Under the pieces are notes generated by a model. That model worked only from the letters and a program-made list of their open reading frames with translations. It was not told the DNA's origin and made no database searches. Shown here in pieces: positions 1-6,159 of a DNA stretch of 64,000 nucleotides. Origin of the DNA: Salinisphaera shabanensis E1L3A (GTDB taxonomy: Bacteria > Pseudomonadota > Gammaproteobacteria > Nevskiales > Salinisphaeraceae). Every line of letters begins with the position of its first letter. The first letter of the stretch is position 1. The stretch lies in assembly GCF_000215955.2 (NCBI RefSeq), contig NZ_AFNV02000001.1, positions 62,001 through 126,000 on the forward strand, written 5' to 3'. The translations under genes were made by a program, and so were the position numbers.

Positions 1-353
1 CCGTGAGCAACAAGCTATCGGCGCGCGATCTGGTCGCGCTGTTGTCGTATATGTACCGGCAGCCTTCTTTGTTTCCGGCCTTCTACGGCAGCATTCCCGT
101 GCCCCTGTCCGCGCCTTCGCGCACGCTCAAACAGGGCAATTTCGACTGGCTCACCCGCATCAATGGCAAGACGGGCACGCTCAGCGAACCGGTCACGGTG
201 CGCGCGCTGGCCGGGTATTTCCGGCTTCAGAACGGCGGCTACGGCGCGTTCGCATTCGTGATTAACGGCACGTCGTCGCGGCCGTCGCTGAGTTATCGCC
301 AGACCGTGACCGCCTATCAGACCGATATGGAGTCGATTCTCGCCGATTATTGA
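1..353 (+). CDS. dacB: D-alanyl-D-alanine carboxypeptidase/endopeptidase (PBP4, S13 family), C-terminal part
   Basis: This is the C-terminal end of a penicillin-binding protein 4-type peptidase; the reading frame is open at the left edge, so the start lies outside the window. The visible 116 residues contain the KTG box (in NGKTGTLS) followed by a short beta-rich tail with GAFAFVING, the usual layout of the S13 family C-terminus. Enzymes of this family act in the periplasm and trim or cleave peptidoglycan cross-links. The Ser-x-x-Lys and Ser-x-Asn boxes are not in view. It ends 65 bases before a tRNA gene on the same strand. The family call is firm; the symbol is by family. Confidence 0.85.
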   Translation, partial: VSNKLSARDLVALLSYMYRQPSLFPAFYGSIPVPLSAPSRTLKQGNFDWLTRINGKTGTLSEPVTVRALAGYFRLQNGGYGAFAFVINGTSSRPSLSYRQTVTAYQTDMESILADY

Positions 354-418
354 GCGGTTTCGAGCCGCTATGCATTGGTCAGATGCGGCGACAGCGGTAT
401 ACTGCGCGCCGATCACCT

Positions 419-505
419 GCCCGGGTGGCGGAACTGGTAGACGCGCCGGATTCAAAATCCGGTTCTGGCAACAGAGTGCGAGTTCGATTCTCGCCCCGGG
501 CACCA
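419..505 (+). tRNA. tRNA-Leu, anticodon CAA
   Basis: The sequence folds as a class II tRNA. The seven-base acceptor arm GCCCGGG pairs with CCCGGGC, the D-arm contains GGCGGAACTGGTAGACGC, and the anticodon stem CCGGA/TCCGG encloses the loop TTCAAAA, giving anticodon CAA. A long variable arm precedes a T-arm with GTTCGATTC, and CCA is encoded. It reads UUG leucine codons. Its 3' end (492-505) is the insertion point of the integrative element that follows. Confidence 0.98.
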
Positions 506-506
506 T
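492..506 (+). repeat. attL core (tRNA-Leu 3' end)
   Basis: CGCCCCGGGCACCAT spans the end of the T-arm, the acceptor strand and the CCA of tRNA-Leu. The same string minus one G occurs at 5736-5749. The copy next to the integrase keeps the tRNA intact, as expected if the element supplied the 3' end on integration. Confidence 0.8.
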
Positions 507-543
507 CATCGCTTCCGAGCGGTTCCCAAGAGAGCCACGAATC

Positions 544-576
544 AGCCCGCAACCATTGGCCTAGCGGGCTTTTTTG
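544..576 (+). terminator. Rho-independent terminator downstream of tRNA-Leu
   Basis: AGCCCGC (544-550) pairs with GCGGGCT (564-570) around a 13-base loop and is followed by a T run to 575. It lies inside the element, so the element seems to bring its own terminator for the tRNA it sits behind, which would also shield the integrase from read-through. Confidence 0.8.
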
Positions 577-610
577 TGCCTATACCGTCCAACAGCGTCT
601 ATTGCCATCC

Positions 611-669
611 GGGGGTACGTGGGGGTACTTTCGGGGGTACTTGCCCAGCGGGCGCCACGAAGTACCCCC
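611..669 (+). repeat. Integrase arm-type sites, left end (GGGGGTAC repeats)
   Basis: Three direct copies of GGGGGTAC begin at 611, 621 and 633, and one inverted copy (GTACCCCC) lies at 662-669, just before the integrase start at 676. The 12-base step between the second and third copies, and the TACTTT bases between them, recur at the right end of the element. Repeats of this kind inside the att sites are typical arm-binding sites of tyrosine integrases; their position over the int promoter suggests autoregulation. Binding is inferred. Confidence 0.65.
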
Positions 670-675
670 AACGCC

Positions 676-1878
676 ATGCCCCTTACTGCCGTCCAAGCCA
701 AGCAGGCCAAGCCTAGAGCCAAACAGTACAAGATCGCGGACGGCGGCGGCCTGTACTTGCTGGTGAAGCCTAACGGCGGCAAATACTGGCGAATGAAATA
801 CCGCGTTCACGGCAAGGAAAAGACCTTAGCCTTTGGCACCCTCGCGGATGTAACGCTCGCCGACGCACGCACCCGACGGGAGCAAGCCCGCAAGCAGCTA
901 GGCGCCGGTCAAGACCCGATGGAAGTAAAACGGCTGCGAGACGAAGCCGCTAAAGCTAACGCGGCTAACTCCTTTAAAGCCGTGGCGCTGGAATGGCACG
1001 AACACAAGCGGCCTCGCTGGAGTGAGAAGCACGCCGCCAAGGTGCTGCGCTCACTAGACGCCGATGTATTCCCGCATATCGGCAAACGCCCCGTCGCCGA
1101 AATCACCGCGCCCGAACTGCTGCGCGTGATACGTCGCATAGAAAAGCGCGACGCCCTGGACTATTCGCACCGCGTGCTACAACGCATTGGCATGGTGTTC
1201 CGGTACGCCATCGTCACCAGCAAGGCAACGTATAACCCCAGCGCCGATCTGGTCGGCGCGCTCAAGACGCGCAAGACCAAGAACCACGCTGCCCTGTCAC
1301 GCGACGACCTGCCCGCTTTTCTGCGAAGCCTCGACAGCTACGACGGCCACCTGCTGACACGCTACGGCTTGCAGCTAATCGCCCTCACCTTTCTACGCAC
1401 CGCCGAGCTACGCACCGCCGAATGGCACGAGATCGACTTCGACCGGGCCGAATGGCGCGTGCCTGCCGAACGCATGAAGATGGGCAGCGAACATATCGTG
1501 CCGCTATCCACGCAGGCCATCGACGTGCTGAACGCCCTCCAACCGATCACCGGGTATTACCGCTATATCTTCACCGGACGGAACAGCACGACCCGGCCAA
1601 TGAGCGAAAACACGCTGCTCTACGCCCTCTACCGCATGGGCTACAAGCGACAGGCGACCGTCCACGGCTTCCGGGCGACGGCTTCAACAATTCTCAATGA
1701 GAGCGGCTTCCATCGAGACGCCATCGAGCGGCAGCTAGCGCACGCTGAAAAAGACAAAGTACGCGCCGCTTACCACCGATCCGAATATTTGGAGGAACGC
1801 CGAACGATGATGCAGTGGTGGGCCGACTATCTAAGCGGGTTGAAGCCGAGGAGCAGCGCTGTGTCGATGAAGGGTTAA
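676..1878 (+). CDS. int: P4-type tyrosine recombinase integrase
   Basis: A 400-residue site-specific recombinase that would integrate and excise the element at tRNA-Leu. The N-terminus (about 1-90, DGGGLYLLVKPNGGKYW) is the DUF4102 arm-binding domain of P4-like integrases, followed by a core-binding domain (about 95-190). The catalytic set is visible: Arg241 in LRTAEL, His330 and Arg333 in HGFRATA, His356 and the nucleophile Tyr366 in AAYHRSEY. The ATG at 676 (MPLTAVQ) is chosen because family members start this way; an upstream in-frame ATG at 574 would put the arm repeats inside the gene. It directly follows the tRNA and is three bases from the next gene, so the two may be co-transcribed. 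Confidence 0.95.
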   Translation: MPLTAVQAKQAKPRAKQYKIADGGGLYLLVKPNGGKYWRMKYRVHGKEKTLAFGTLADVTLADARTRREQARKQLGAGQDPMEVKRLRDEAAKANAANSFKAVALEWHEHKRPRWSEKHAAKVLRSLDADVFPHIGKRPVAEITAPELLRVIRRIEKRDALDYSHRVLQRIGMVFRYAIVTSKATYNPSADLVGALKTRKTKNHAALSRDDLPAFLRSLDSYDGHLLTRYGLQLIALTFLRTAELRTAEWHEIDFDRAEWRVPAERMKMGSEHIVPLSTQAIDVLNALQPITGYYRYIFTGRNSTTRPMSENTLLYALYRMGYKRQATVHGFRATASTILNESGFHRDAIERQLAHAEKDKVRAAYHRSEYLEERRTMMQWWADYLSGLKPRSSAVSMKG

Positions 1879-1881
1879 CTC

Positions 1882-2988
1882 ATGTGCAGTATTGAGCGTT
1901 CAATAAAAGCGGATTCGTTACCCGTGCCCGATGTTCCCGAAGAATACGCGCTCGAAGTTCGAGACCGAATAATCGAGGATCGACAAGCGACAGAAGATAT
2001 CGACCGGATCGGCGCGGTGGGCAGTAGGATGCGCCACGAATACGAGATAGCGGCTCGTTTATTTTTTGATCAACGAATGCGGAATTTTTGGACACAAGCC
2101 CGAAAAAAGGGGCCGACAGATAGGTACCTAGAATATCTCGATGAACAAGAGAAGGCCGAAGAAGAAAATTACGGGAAGCCGCTCCGCTCCAGGCAACTAC
2201 TGCACGAGAAACCCCTTGAGGTCGCGCTCAAGAACTTGGCTATATACATCCAAGTCTTAACTTATCCGCTACCTCGACATCTCAACGGTGATACGAAAAC
2301 GCGAAAACGTGAACTCGATCGAGTTATCGGCAGCCTTCGTAACGCGTCGCAGGCACTGCGTGGGTCGCCGTATTACGACGTGCCTGTCTTAGGCTACGTC
2401 CGCACGCCCCACCTTCGGCACTACGTAAGTCGCGAAATTGAGAACTACAGAGACCAATTCATAGAGGTCTTTAATCCGTCTTTAGCGCTTAAAATAAATC
2501 AAATCGATAACGCGATACCCGTACCAGTCAATCCGACGGACGAAGCGATGGACGATTGGTTGGACAAGCGATACGCGGCATCAGATAGCTTGATTGCACT
2601 CGAAGGAGGAACACTCGACGAAGACGATATAAATACGCTTTTCGAACAGATCACAGACTCTATAACCGGCAACTTCAATAAGAACGCAGATCGAGCTTTC
2701 AAACTCCGAAAACTTGGCGACGACGAAGCCCCGGAATCGCTTTCAGAGTTTCTAGACAATATAAGCGACAAGCTGAACTCGGTATCAGAAAGCATCCAGA
2801 TAGACCCAGACAACCCAAGACCAAACGAGAAGAATGCCAGTTTAAGAGCTTTCTGCCGCAGACTTGATTCGTTTCTACGTGAGGCGTTTCAGGTTAGCTC
2901 TCCTACGCAGGTAGCGATATGTGCAAACGTGGTACTCGGTGCGACGGTAGACGCGGATAAAGTAAAGAGCTGGCGAATCGATAGTTAA
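1882..2988 (+). CDS. Unknown AT-rich cargo protein of the integrative element
   Basis: A 368-residue protein I do not recognise. It is acidic and charged, probably mostly helical, with no signal peptide, no membrane segment and no obvious nucleotide-binding or nuclease motif. Its start lies three bases after the integrase stop, so translation is likely linked to int. Base composition differs from its neighbours: two sampled 60-base lines gave 43% and 37% G+C, against about 60% for integrase and chromosome. Codons such as ATA and AAA are frequent, pointing to recent and separate acquisition. In small satellites the site next to int often holds phage-defence or exclusion cargo, so such a role is possible, but this is inferred from position only. 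Alternatives are an excision partner or a regulator. Confidence 0.75.
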   Translation: MCSIERSIKADSLPVPDVPEEYALEVRDRIIEDRQATEDIDRIGAVGSRMRHEYEIAARLFFDQRMRNFWTQARKKGPTDRYLEYLDEQEKAEEENYGKPLRSRQLLHEKPLEVALKNLAIYIQVLTYPLPRHLNGDTKTRKRELDRVIGSLRNASQALRGSPYYDVPVLGYVRTPHLRHYVSREIENYRDQFIEVFNPSLALKINQIDNAIPVPVNPTDEAMDDWLDKRYAASDSLIALEGGTLDEDDINTLFEQITDSITGNFNKNADRAFKLRKLGDDEAPESLSEFLDNISDKLNSVSESIQIDPDNPRPNEKNASLRAFCRRLDSFLREAFQVSSPTQVAICANVVLGATVDADKVKSWRIDS

Positions 2989-3044
2989 AGGGGTTGCTTC
3001 GGACAAAAGCCTTCCCAAAACCCACCTGTAACCGTTTAGAGCAT

Positions 3045-3093
3045 GATTCCAATATAAGCGTACGCCATCCTCACAGACCCAAGGACGTACGCT
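3045..3093 (+). promoter_or_regulatory. Promoter/operator of the alpA operon with 8-base inverted repeat
   Basis: AGCGTACG (3057-3064) and CGTACGCT (3086-3093) form a perfect inverted repeat with 21 bases between the arms, ending exactly at the ATG of the AlpA-like gene. A TATAAG-like -10 overlaps the first arm (3053-3058), and an AAGGA ribosome site lies between the arms. The layout suits an operator bound by the AlpA-like protein, or a hairpin that limits translation. Function is inferred. Confidence 0.45.
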
Positions 3094-3288
3094 ATGCCAA
3101 AGCCTTCTCTGCTACGACTCCCAACTGTAAAAGCCCGTACCGGGCAATCGCGTAGTGCAATCTATGCCGCTATCCAACGCGGCGAGTTTCCCAAGCCCGT
3201 ACCCATAGGCGCGCGGGCAGTCGCTTGGGTCGAATCCGAGATAGACGAGTACATCGAGCGCCAGATTCAGCGCCGGGGTGCGGCATGA
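3094..3288 (+). CDS. alpA: AlpA-family phage regulator/excisionase
   Basis: A 64-residue winged-helix DNA-binding protein of the AlpA family. It matches the family pattern along its whole length: LRLPTVKARTG, then SRSAIYAAI as the recognition helix, then GEFPKPVPIG, AVAW, and a final helix SEIDEYIERQI. In P4-like and other satellites AlpA proteins switch on excision and replication genes or act as the excisionase. Here it opens a run of five ORFs that each overlap the next by four bases, so it is likely made together with the replication protein. An inverted repeat immediately upstream may be its binding site. Confidence 0.88.
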   Translation: MPKPSLLRLPTVKARTGQSRSAIYAAIQRGEFPKPVPIGARAVAWVESEIDEYIERQIQRRGAA

Positions 3289-3434
3289 ACGCCCCAGCCT
3301 GGAAGCTCGAACTGCTCGCGCTCGCCTACCGTTACACCGAAACCGGAGTGCAGTACGACCTGGCCGCCATGAATGACGCAGAGCAATACGCCGCGTTGTC
3401 TTGGCTGCGCCGATATGCGGAGGGCCGGGCATGA
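3285..3434 (+). CDS. Small hypothetical element protein (49 aa)
   Basis: This ORF starts with the ATGA overlap at the end of the AlpA-like gene and runs 49 residues (MNAPAWKLELLALAYRY...). It contains no cysteines or membrane segment and is probably a short helical protein. I do not recognise it. Support for being real comes from the exact four-base stop/start overlaps on both sides and the absence of any gap in the operon. A second AlpA-coupled regulator is possible but there is no direct evidence. Confidence 0.6.
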   Translation: MNAPAWKLELLALAYRYTETGVQYDLAAMNDAEQYAALSWLRRYAEGRA

Positions 3435-3682
3435 AATCGCTACGCCAGCCCATCGACGCCAAGTGTAAGGACTGCATTTACGACCCGGGCAGCGGCCTGG
3501 GTACGTGGCGCGAACAGATTGCCCAATGCGCCGCGTTCGCCTGCCCCCTATGGCCTGTCCGCACCGGGCCGGAGTCCGGGCCATACCAACGCCCCGCCAT
3601 CGACGCCGAACTGCGCCAAGCCGCCGACAAGCGGCGACGAGCGCGCCTGCCCGGCAATAGCGGCATGGAGGGCACACCATGA
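3431..3682 (+). CDS. Small cysteine-rich phage/satellite protein (83 aa)
   Basis: An 83-residue protein starting MKSLRQPIDAKCKDC. Four cysteines (CKDC near 12-15, then AQC and ACPLWPVR near 34-39) suggest a small zinc-binding fold. The motif pattern KxCxYDPGSGxGxWRxQ and CPLWPVRP is one I recall from small conserved proteins encoded beside replication genes in prophages and islands; their function is not known to me. The start overlaps the previous stop (ATGA), and the end overlaps the next start in the same way. A nucleic-acid-binding role is a guess. Confidence 0.75.
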   Translation: MKSLRQPIDAKCKDCIYDPGSGLGTWREQIAQCAAFACPLWPVRTGPESGPYQRPAIDAELRQAADKRRRARLPGNSGMEGTP

Positions 3683-3816
3683 AACGGCGACAAGATAGCC
3701 CCGGCTACGTCAATAGCCGAGGCCGCGAGGCAAGCCCGCTTTACTGCACCGCGATTCAATCGCAACCGGGCCGGAATGTCTACAAATGCCAACATCGCGG
3801 ACGGGCGCAGCCATGA
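3679..3816 (+). CDS. Very small hypothetical protein (45 aa)
   Basis: A 45-residue ORF beginning MKRRQDSPGYVNSRG and ending in QHRGRAQP, linked by ATGA overlaps to the gene before (3679-3682) and the gene after (3813-3816). It is strongly basic with two cysteines (in LYCTA and YKCQH), compatible with a small nucleic-acid-binding peptide. It falls below common gene-calling length limits. Its reality rests on the unbroken overlap chain: without it, the primase gene would sit behind a 130-base gap. Confidence 0.55.
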   Translation: MKRRQDSPGYVNSRGREASPLYCTAIQSQPGRNVYKCQHRGRAQP

Positions 3817-4889
3817 GCGGCGGCGATACCAGCACGCTCGATCTGGCAGCGGCAGCAACGTTCTTGAAGCGTCTAGCGCCCGATGGAAAGCTGACGTTTC
3901 AGACCTTTGACGACACGCGCGCTAAGCGGCGGCATCTTAACCGTGTACTCCACGGCTCGCTGGATCGTCATGCTTGCGAACTGACACGCTTGAACGCGGC
4001 GGGCGCAGGTGTGTTCGTCATGGTCAACCGAGGCGATCTAAAGGCCCGTACCACCAAGAGCGTAACGCAGGTTCGGGCGCTGTTTCTCGACCTGGACGGC
4101 GCCCCACTAGAGCCTGTCCGAAGCGCGGCCGTTGCGCCACATCTTGTAACGGAAACAAGTCCGGGGCGGTTCCATGCCTATTGGTGCGTAGATACCCTAG
4201 CGCTCGGCCAATTCAAGGCGATGCAGCAAGCCCTGGCTGAAGCCTTCGGCGGCGATCCGAAGGTGTGCGACCTGCCCCGCGTCATGCGCCTGCCCGGCTT
4301 CTACCATCGAAAGCGTAGCGCCTTCATGGTGAGATTGATCGAGTGTACCGGCGGCCCGCCACGCAGCGGCCACGAACTGCTTGAACAGCTAGGCGCAGAT
4401 ACCCCTACCATTCGCCCGGATTACCAGCACGGCCACGGCACGCCGCCATCACGGCAGTTTGCCAAGCTCGACTACGTGCATCTGGAGCACGAGAACTATC
4501 TGCGCCTAAGCCCGCTAGCACGCACGCTGCTGCTCGAACTGGTCAAGCAGTACAACGGCTTCAATAACGGCGATCTGACGCTTGCGCCCGCTACGCTCAA
4601 GCAGCGCGGCCTGGAACTCGGCAAGCGCACGATCTGGCGGGCACGCGATGAGCTGCTGGCTTGCGGCTGGGTCGTCTACACCCGAACACGCCCCCGGCAG
4701 TGTTATCTGCTCGCTCTAACGTTCAAGCCTATAGACGCCTGCAACGGCAAGCACGATGCAGTGCCTACCAGCATCGCGCCCGATCTATGGAAGCAGCCAC
4801 CGGATGAAAGCAGGTGCAGTCTCGACACCAGCCTGGTGCGCTCACATCACCAGCACCGGCAATCCGACCGCCACGATGAAGCAGCGTAA
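3813..4889 (+). CDS. RepB-type DNA primase with C-terminal winged helix (element replication protein)
   Basis: A 358-residue protein likely to start replication of the excised element. The N-terminal half is a RepB-like primase domain of the archaeo-eukaryotic fold: the metal site FLDLDG (Asp93 and Asp95), then ETSPGRFHAYW (His121) and the family block CDLPRVMRLPGFYHRK (152-167). Residues about 235-300 (LTLAPATLKQRGL, KRTIWRARDELLACGWV) resemble a winged helix of phage replication initiators. No helicase domain is present, so host or helper-phage helicase would be needed. The start ATG overlaps the previous stop. A tail rich in His, Ser and Gln (about 330-358) looks disordered. Confidence 0.82.
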   Translation: MSGGDTSTLDLAAAATFLKRLAPDGKLTFQTFDDTRAKRRHLNRVLHGSLDRHACELTRLNAAGAGVFVMVNRGDLKARTTKSVTQVRALFLDLDGAPLEPVRSAAVAPHLVTETSPGRFHAYWCVDTLALGQFKAMQQALAEAFGGDPKVCDLPRVMRLPGFYHRKRSAFMVRLIECTGGPPRSGHELLEQLGADTPTIRPDYQHGHGTPPSRQFAKLDYVHLEHENYLRLSPLARTLLLELVKQYNGFNNGDLTLAPATLKQRGLELGKRTIWRARDELLACGWVVYTRTRPRQCYLLALTFKPIDACNGKHDAVPTSIAPDLWKQPPDESRCSLDTSLVRSHHQHRQSDRHDEAA

Positions 4890-5044
4890 GAGCGTAACTG
4901 ATTGATTCACGGTCGCGGGATCGGCGCTCGCTGGTGCTTTCCATGTACCCCTATATACATCTGCCAGTCCTAGGGTGCTGGTGTGTGTGATTGGAGGGGT
5001 TAAGGCCGACGATCGAACGCAATGAGCCGAGGCGATAACAGACG
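4890..5044 (+). other. Non-coding stretch after the primase gene, possible replication origin
   Basis: About 155 bases without a convincing gene. It contains short inverted repeats, for example ATGTA...TACAT around 4944-4961 and CCAG...CTGG around 4965-4982, and a G-rich purine tract near 4995. Satellite and phage replicons often place the origin beside the initiator gene, so this is a candidate origin. No iteron array is visible. Confidence 0.25.
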
Positions 5045-5311
5045 ATGAGCCAGATTAAACACGCAGTACGCACGCGCCCGTACTATCTAGCCCGACAGAC
5101 CGCGCTAGATGCCCGCATCGAACGAACGCGAACGTTAACAAAAGCTAACAGGGTTGCTTGTGGGGCGAAGCGTCGGAGCGACGGCGAGCCTTGCGAGGCA
5201 CCGAGCGTACCGGGCAAACGGCGTTGCAAATGGCATGGCGGATGCTCGACCGGGCCACGGACTCCCGAAGGCAAGGCGCGAGTGGCGGAAAACCTAAACC
5301 ACAGGCGATAG
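5045..5311 (+). CDS. HGGxSTGP motif-containing protein
   Basis: An 88-residue basic protein. The second half carries CGAKRRSDGEPCEAPSV and KWHGGCSTGPRTPEGKAR, the signature of the small HGGxSTGP proteins of phages, prophages and islands. The paired cysteines with the HGG box suggest a small zinc-binding or nucleic-acid-binding fold; the molecular role is not established. It is the last clear gene of the element, separated from the primase by the possible origin region. The ATG at 5045 is the first good start. Confidence 0.85.
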   Translation: MSQIKHAVRTRPYYLARQTALDARIERTRTLTKANRVACGAKRRSDGEPCEAPSVPGKRRCKWHGGCSTGPRTPEGKARVAENLNHRR

Positions 5312-5735
5312 GAAAATCGCTGATATATCTTGATTCTTAATCAAAAAATGAAGCTGACTGGTAGCCAGATTGCCGCCCGATCACGCAAAAAGTATCCAGC
5401 TTTAGCATCTAGCAATTGGTCGAGCGATCTACGTAGCAAACCGCCGAACTTTAGAGGCCGCCCCCAGCTAGTCCTATGCTTCATAGCCGCCCGGGCCGGA
5501 GTTTTTCCCGCCCATAACGCGCGCGCACGGGCGCGAATGACTTTGGCGCTACGAGTCTATTTTCGTCTACTTTAGTAAAAATTATCGTCGCGGCCACGGT
5601 CGATCATCGCCGCCGTGCAACCGAGGCCAACGGCAGCGCAGCAACGATTTTTGGGGGTACTTTTGGGGGTACTTTGTCGCCATATATCGCGATAAACGCT
5701 TTTATTACATATATATATGACTTGAATATGGTAGC
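5312..5735 (+). other. Right-end non-coding region of the element
   Basis: About 420 bases with no gene I can support. A weak 75-codon frame (5348-5575, MKLTGSQIAARSRKK...) shows no family resemblance and has an arginine-rich, low-complexity end; I regard it as doubtful. The stretch includes an AT-rich patch near 5320-5350 and another at 5680-5730, and the right-hand GGGGGTAC repeats. It probably holds the right arm of the att site. Confidence 0.5.
5653..5672 (+). repeat. Integrase arm-type sites, right end (two GGGGGTAC copies)
   Basis: GGGGGTAC begins at 5653 and again at 5665, a 12-base step with TTTT between the copies. The left end has the same pair (621 and 633) with TTTC between, so a 22-base segment matches at 21 positions. 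The copies lie in direct orientation, 64 bases inside the right core site. Confidence 0.7.
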
Positions 5736-5749
5736 CGCCCCGGCACCAT
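5736..5749 (+). repeat. attR core (degenerate copy of tRNA-Leu 3' end)
   Basis: CGCCCCGGCACCAT equals the tRNA-Leu 3' end at 492-506 except for one missing G. It is followed by chromosomal sequence with a LysE-family remnant. The missing base sits in the copy that no longer serves a tRNA, so it is free to drift; this fits it being the displaced original end. Confidence 0.75.
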
Positions 5750-5800
5750 TCGTGATCTGGCCGCGGGCAAGACGCACCACGGCGCGGCAGGCTTCTATCG

Positions 5801-6151
5801 ATGCCTCGACGCCGCAGGCCGCGACGTGATCGCGAAGGCCGACAGTCCGCTCGCGGCTGGCTATTGCGCGGACTGGGCACGAATCTGCTCACCCCCAAGG
5901 TGGGCTTGTTCTACGTCAGCTTTCTGCCGCAGTTCATTCCGGCCAACGTCAACGTCATCGCGTTCAGCACGCTATTGGCCGCGATTCATGCCGGACTCAC
6001 TCTGCCCTGGTTCGTTCTGCTCATATCGGCCACCCGGCCGTTTGCCGGTGCACTCGGCCGCCCGGCAGTCACACGCACGCTCGATGGCATAACCGGCACG
6101 GTGCTCATCGGCTTCGGTCTGCGCCTCGCGCTCTTACCCCACGCACGCTAA
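5801..6151 (+). pseudogene. LysE/RhtB-family amino-acid exporter, 3' remnant
   Basis: From about 5857 the frame reads GLGTNLLTPKVGLFYVSFLPQF, the hallmark of the second half of LysE/RhtB exporters, followed by two or three more hydrophobic segments and a normal family end. Full proteins have about 200-210 residues; the N-terminal half, with the first membrane segments, is absent. The upstream part of this frame is arginine-rich and not family-like. The fragment begins about 50 bases after attR, so the break may result from an earlier insertion or deletion at this tRNA hotspot. Confidence 0.75.
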
Positions 6152-6159
6152 CAGCGTGC

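Larger units (their letters stand above)
492..5749 (+). mobile_element. tRNA-Leu-integrated minimal genomic island, satellite-like (about 5.3 kb)
   Basis: The element starts at the 3' end of tRNA-Leu and ends at a near-copy of that end at 5736-5749. It encodes a P4-type tyrosine integrase beside the tRNA, an unknown AT-rich gene, an AlpA-like regulator, three tiny ORFs, a RepB-type primase and an HGGxSTGP protein. Paired GGGGGTAC repeats lie just inside both ends. There is no capsid, terminase, lysis, relaxase or transposase gene. Integrase plus AlpA plus a replication protein in about 5 kb is the plan of small phage satellites such as the minimalist PICMI islands and reduced P4-like elements. 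Assignment to a satellite class is inference; that it is an integrated element is well supported by the att repeats, the tRNA site and the gene content. Confidence 0.88.

Noticed and set aside
15-509. 164-codon minus-strand frame over the dacB end and tRNA
   Set aside because: Antisense to a clear peptidase end and a tRNA gene; arginine-rich shadow without family features.
5348-5575. 75-codon plus-strand frame at the right end of the element
   Set aside because: No recognisable family, low-complexity arginine/alanine end, no operon linkage or convincing ribosome site; kept only as a remark in the right-end region.
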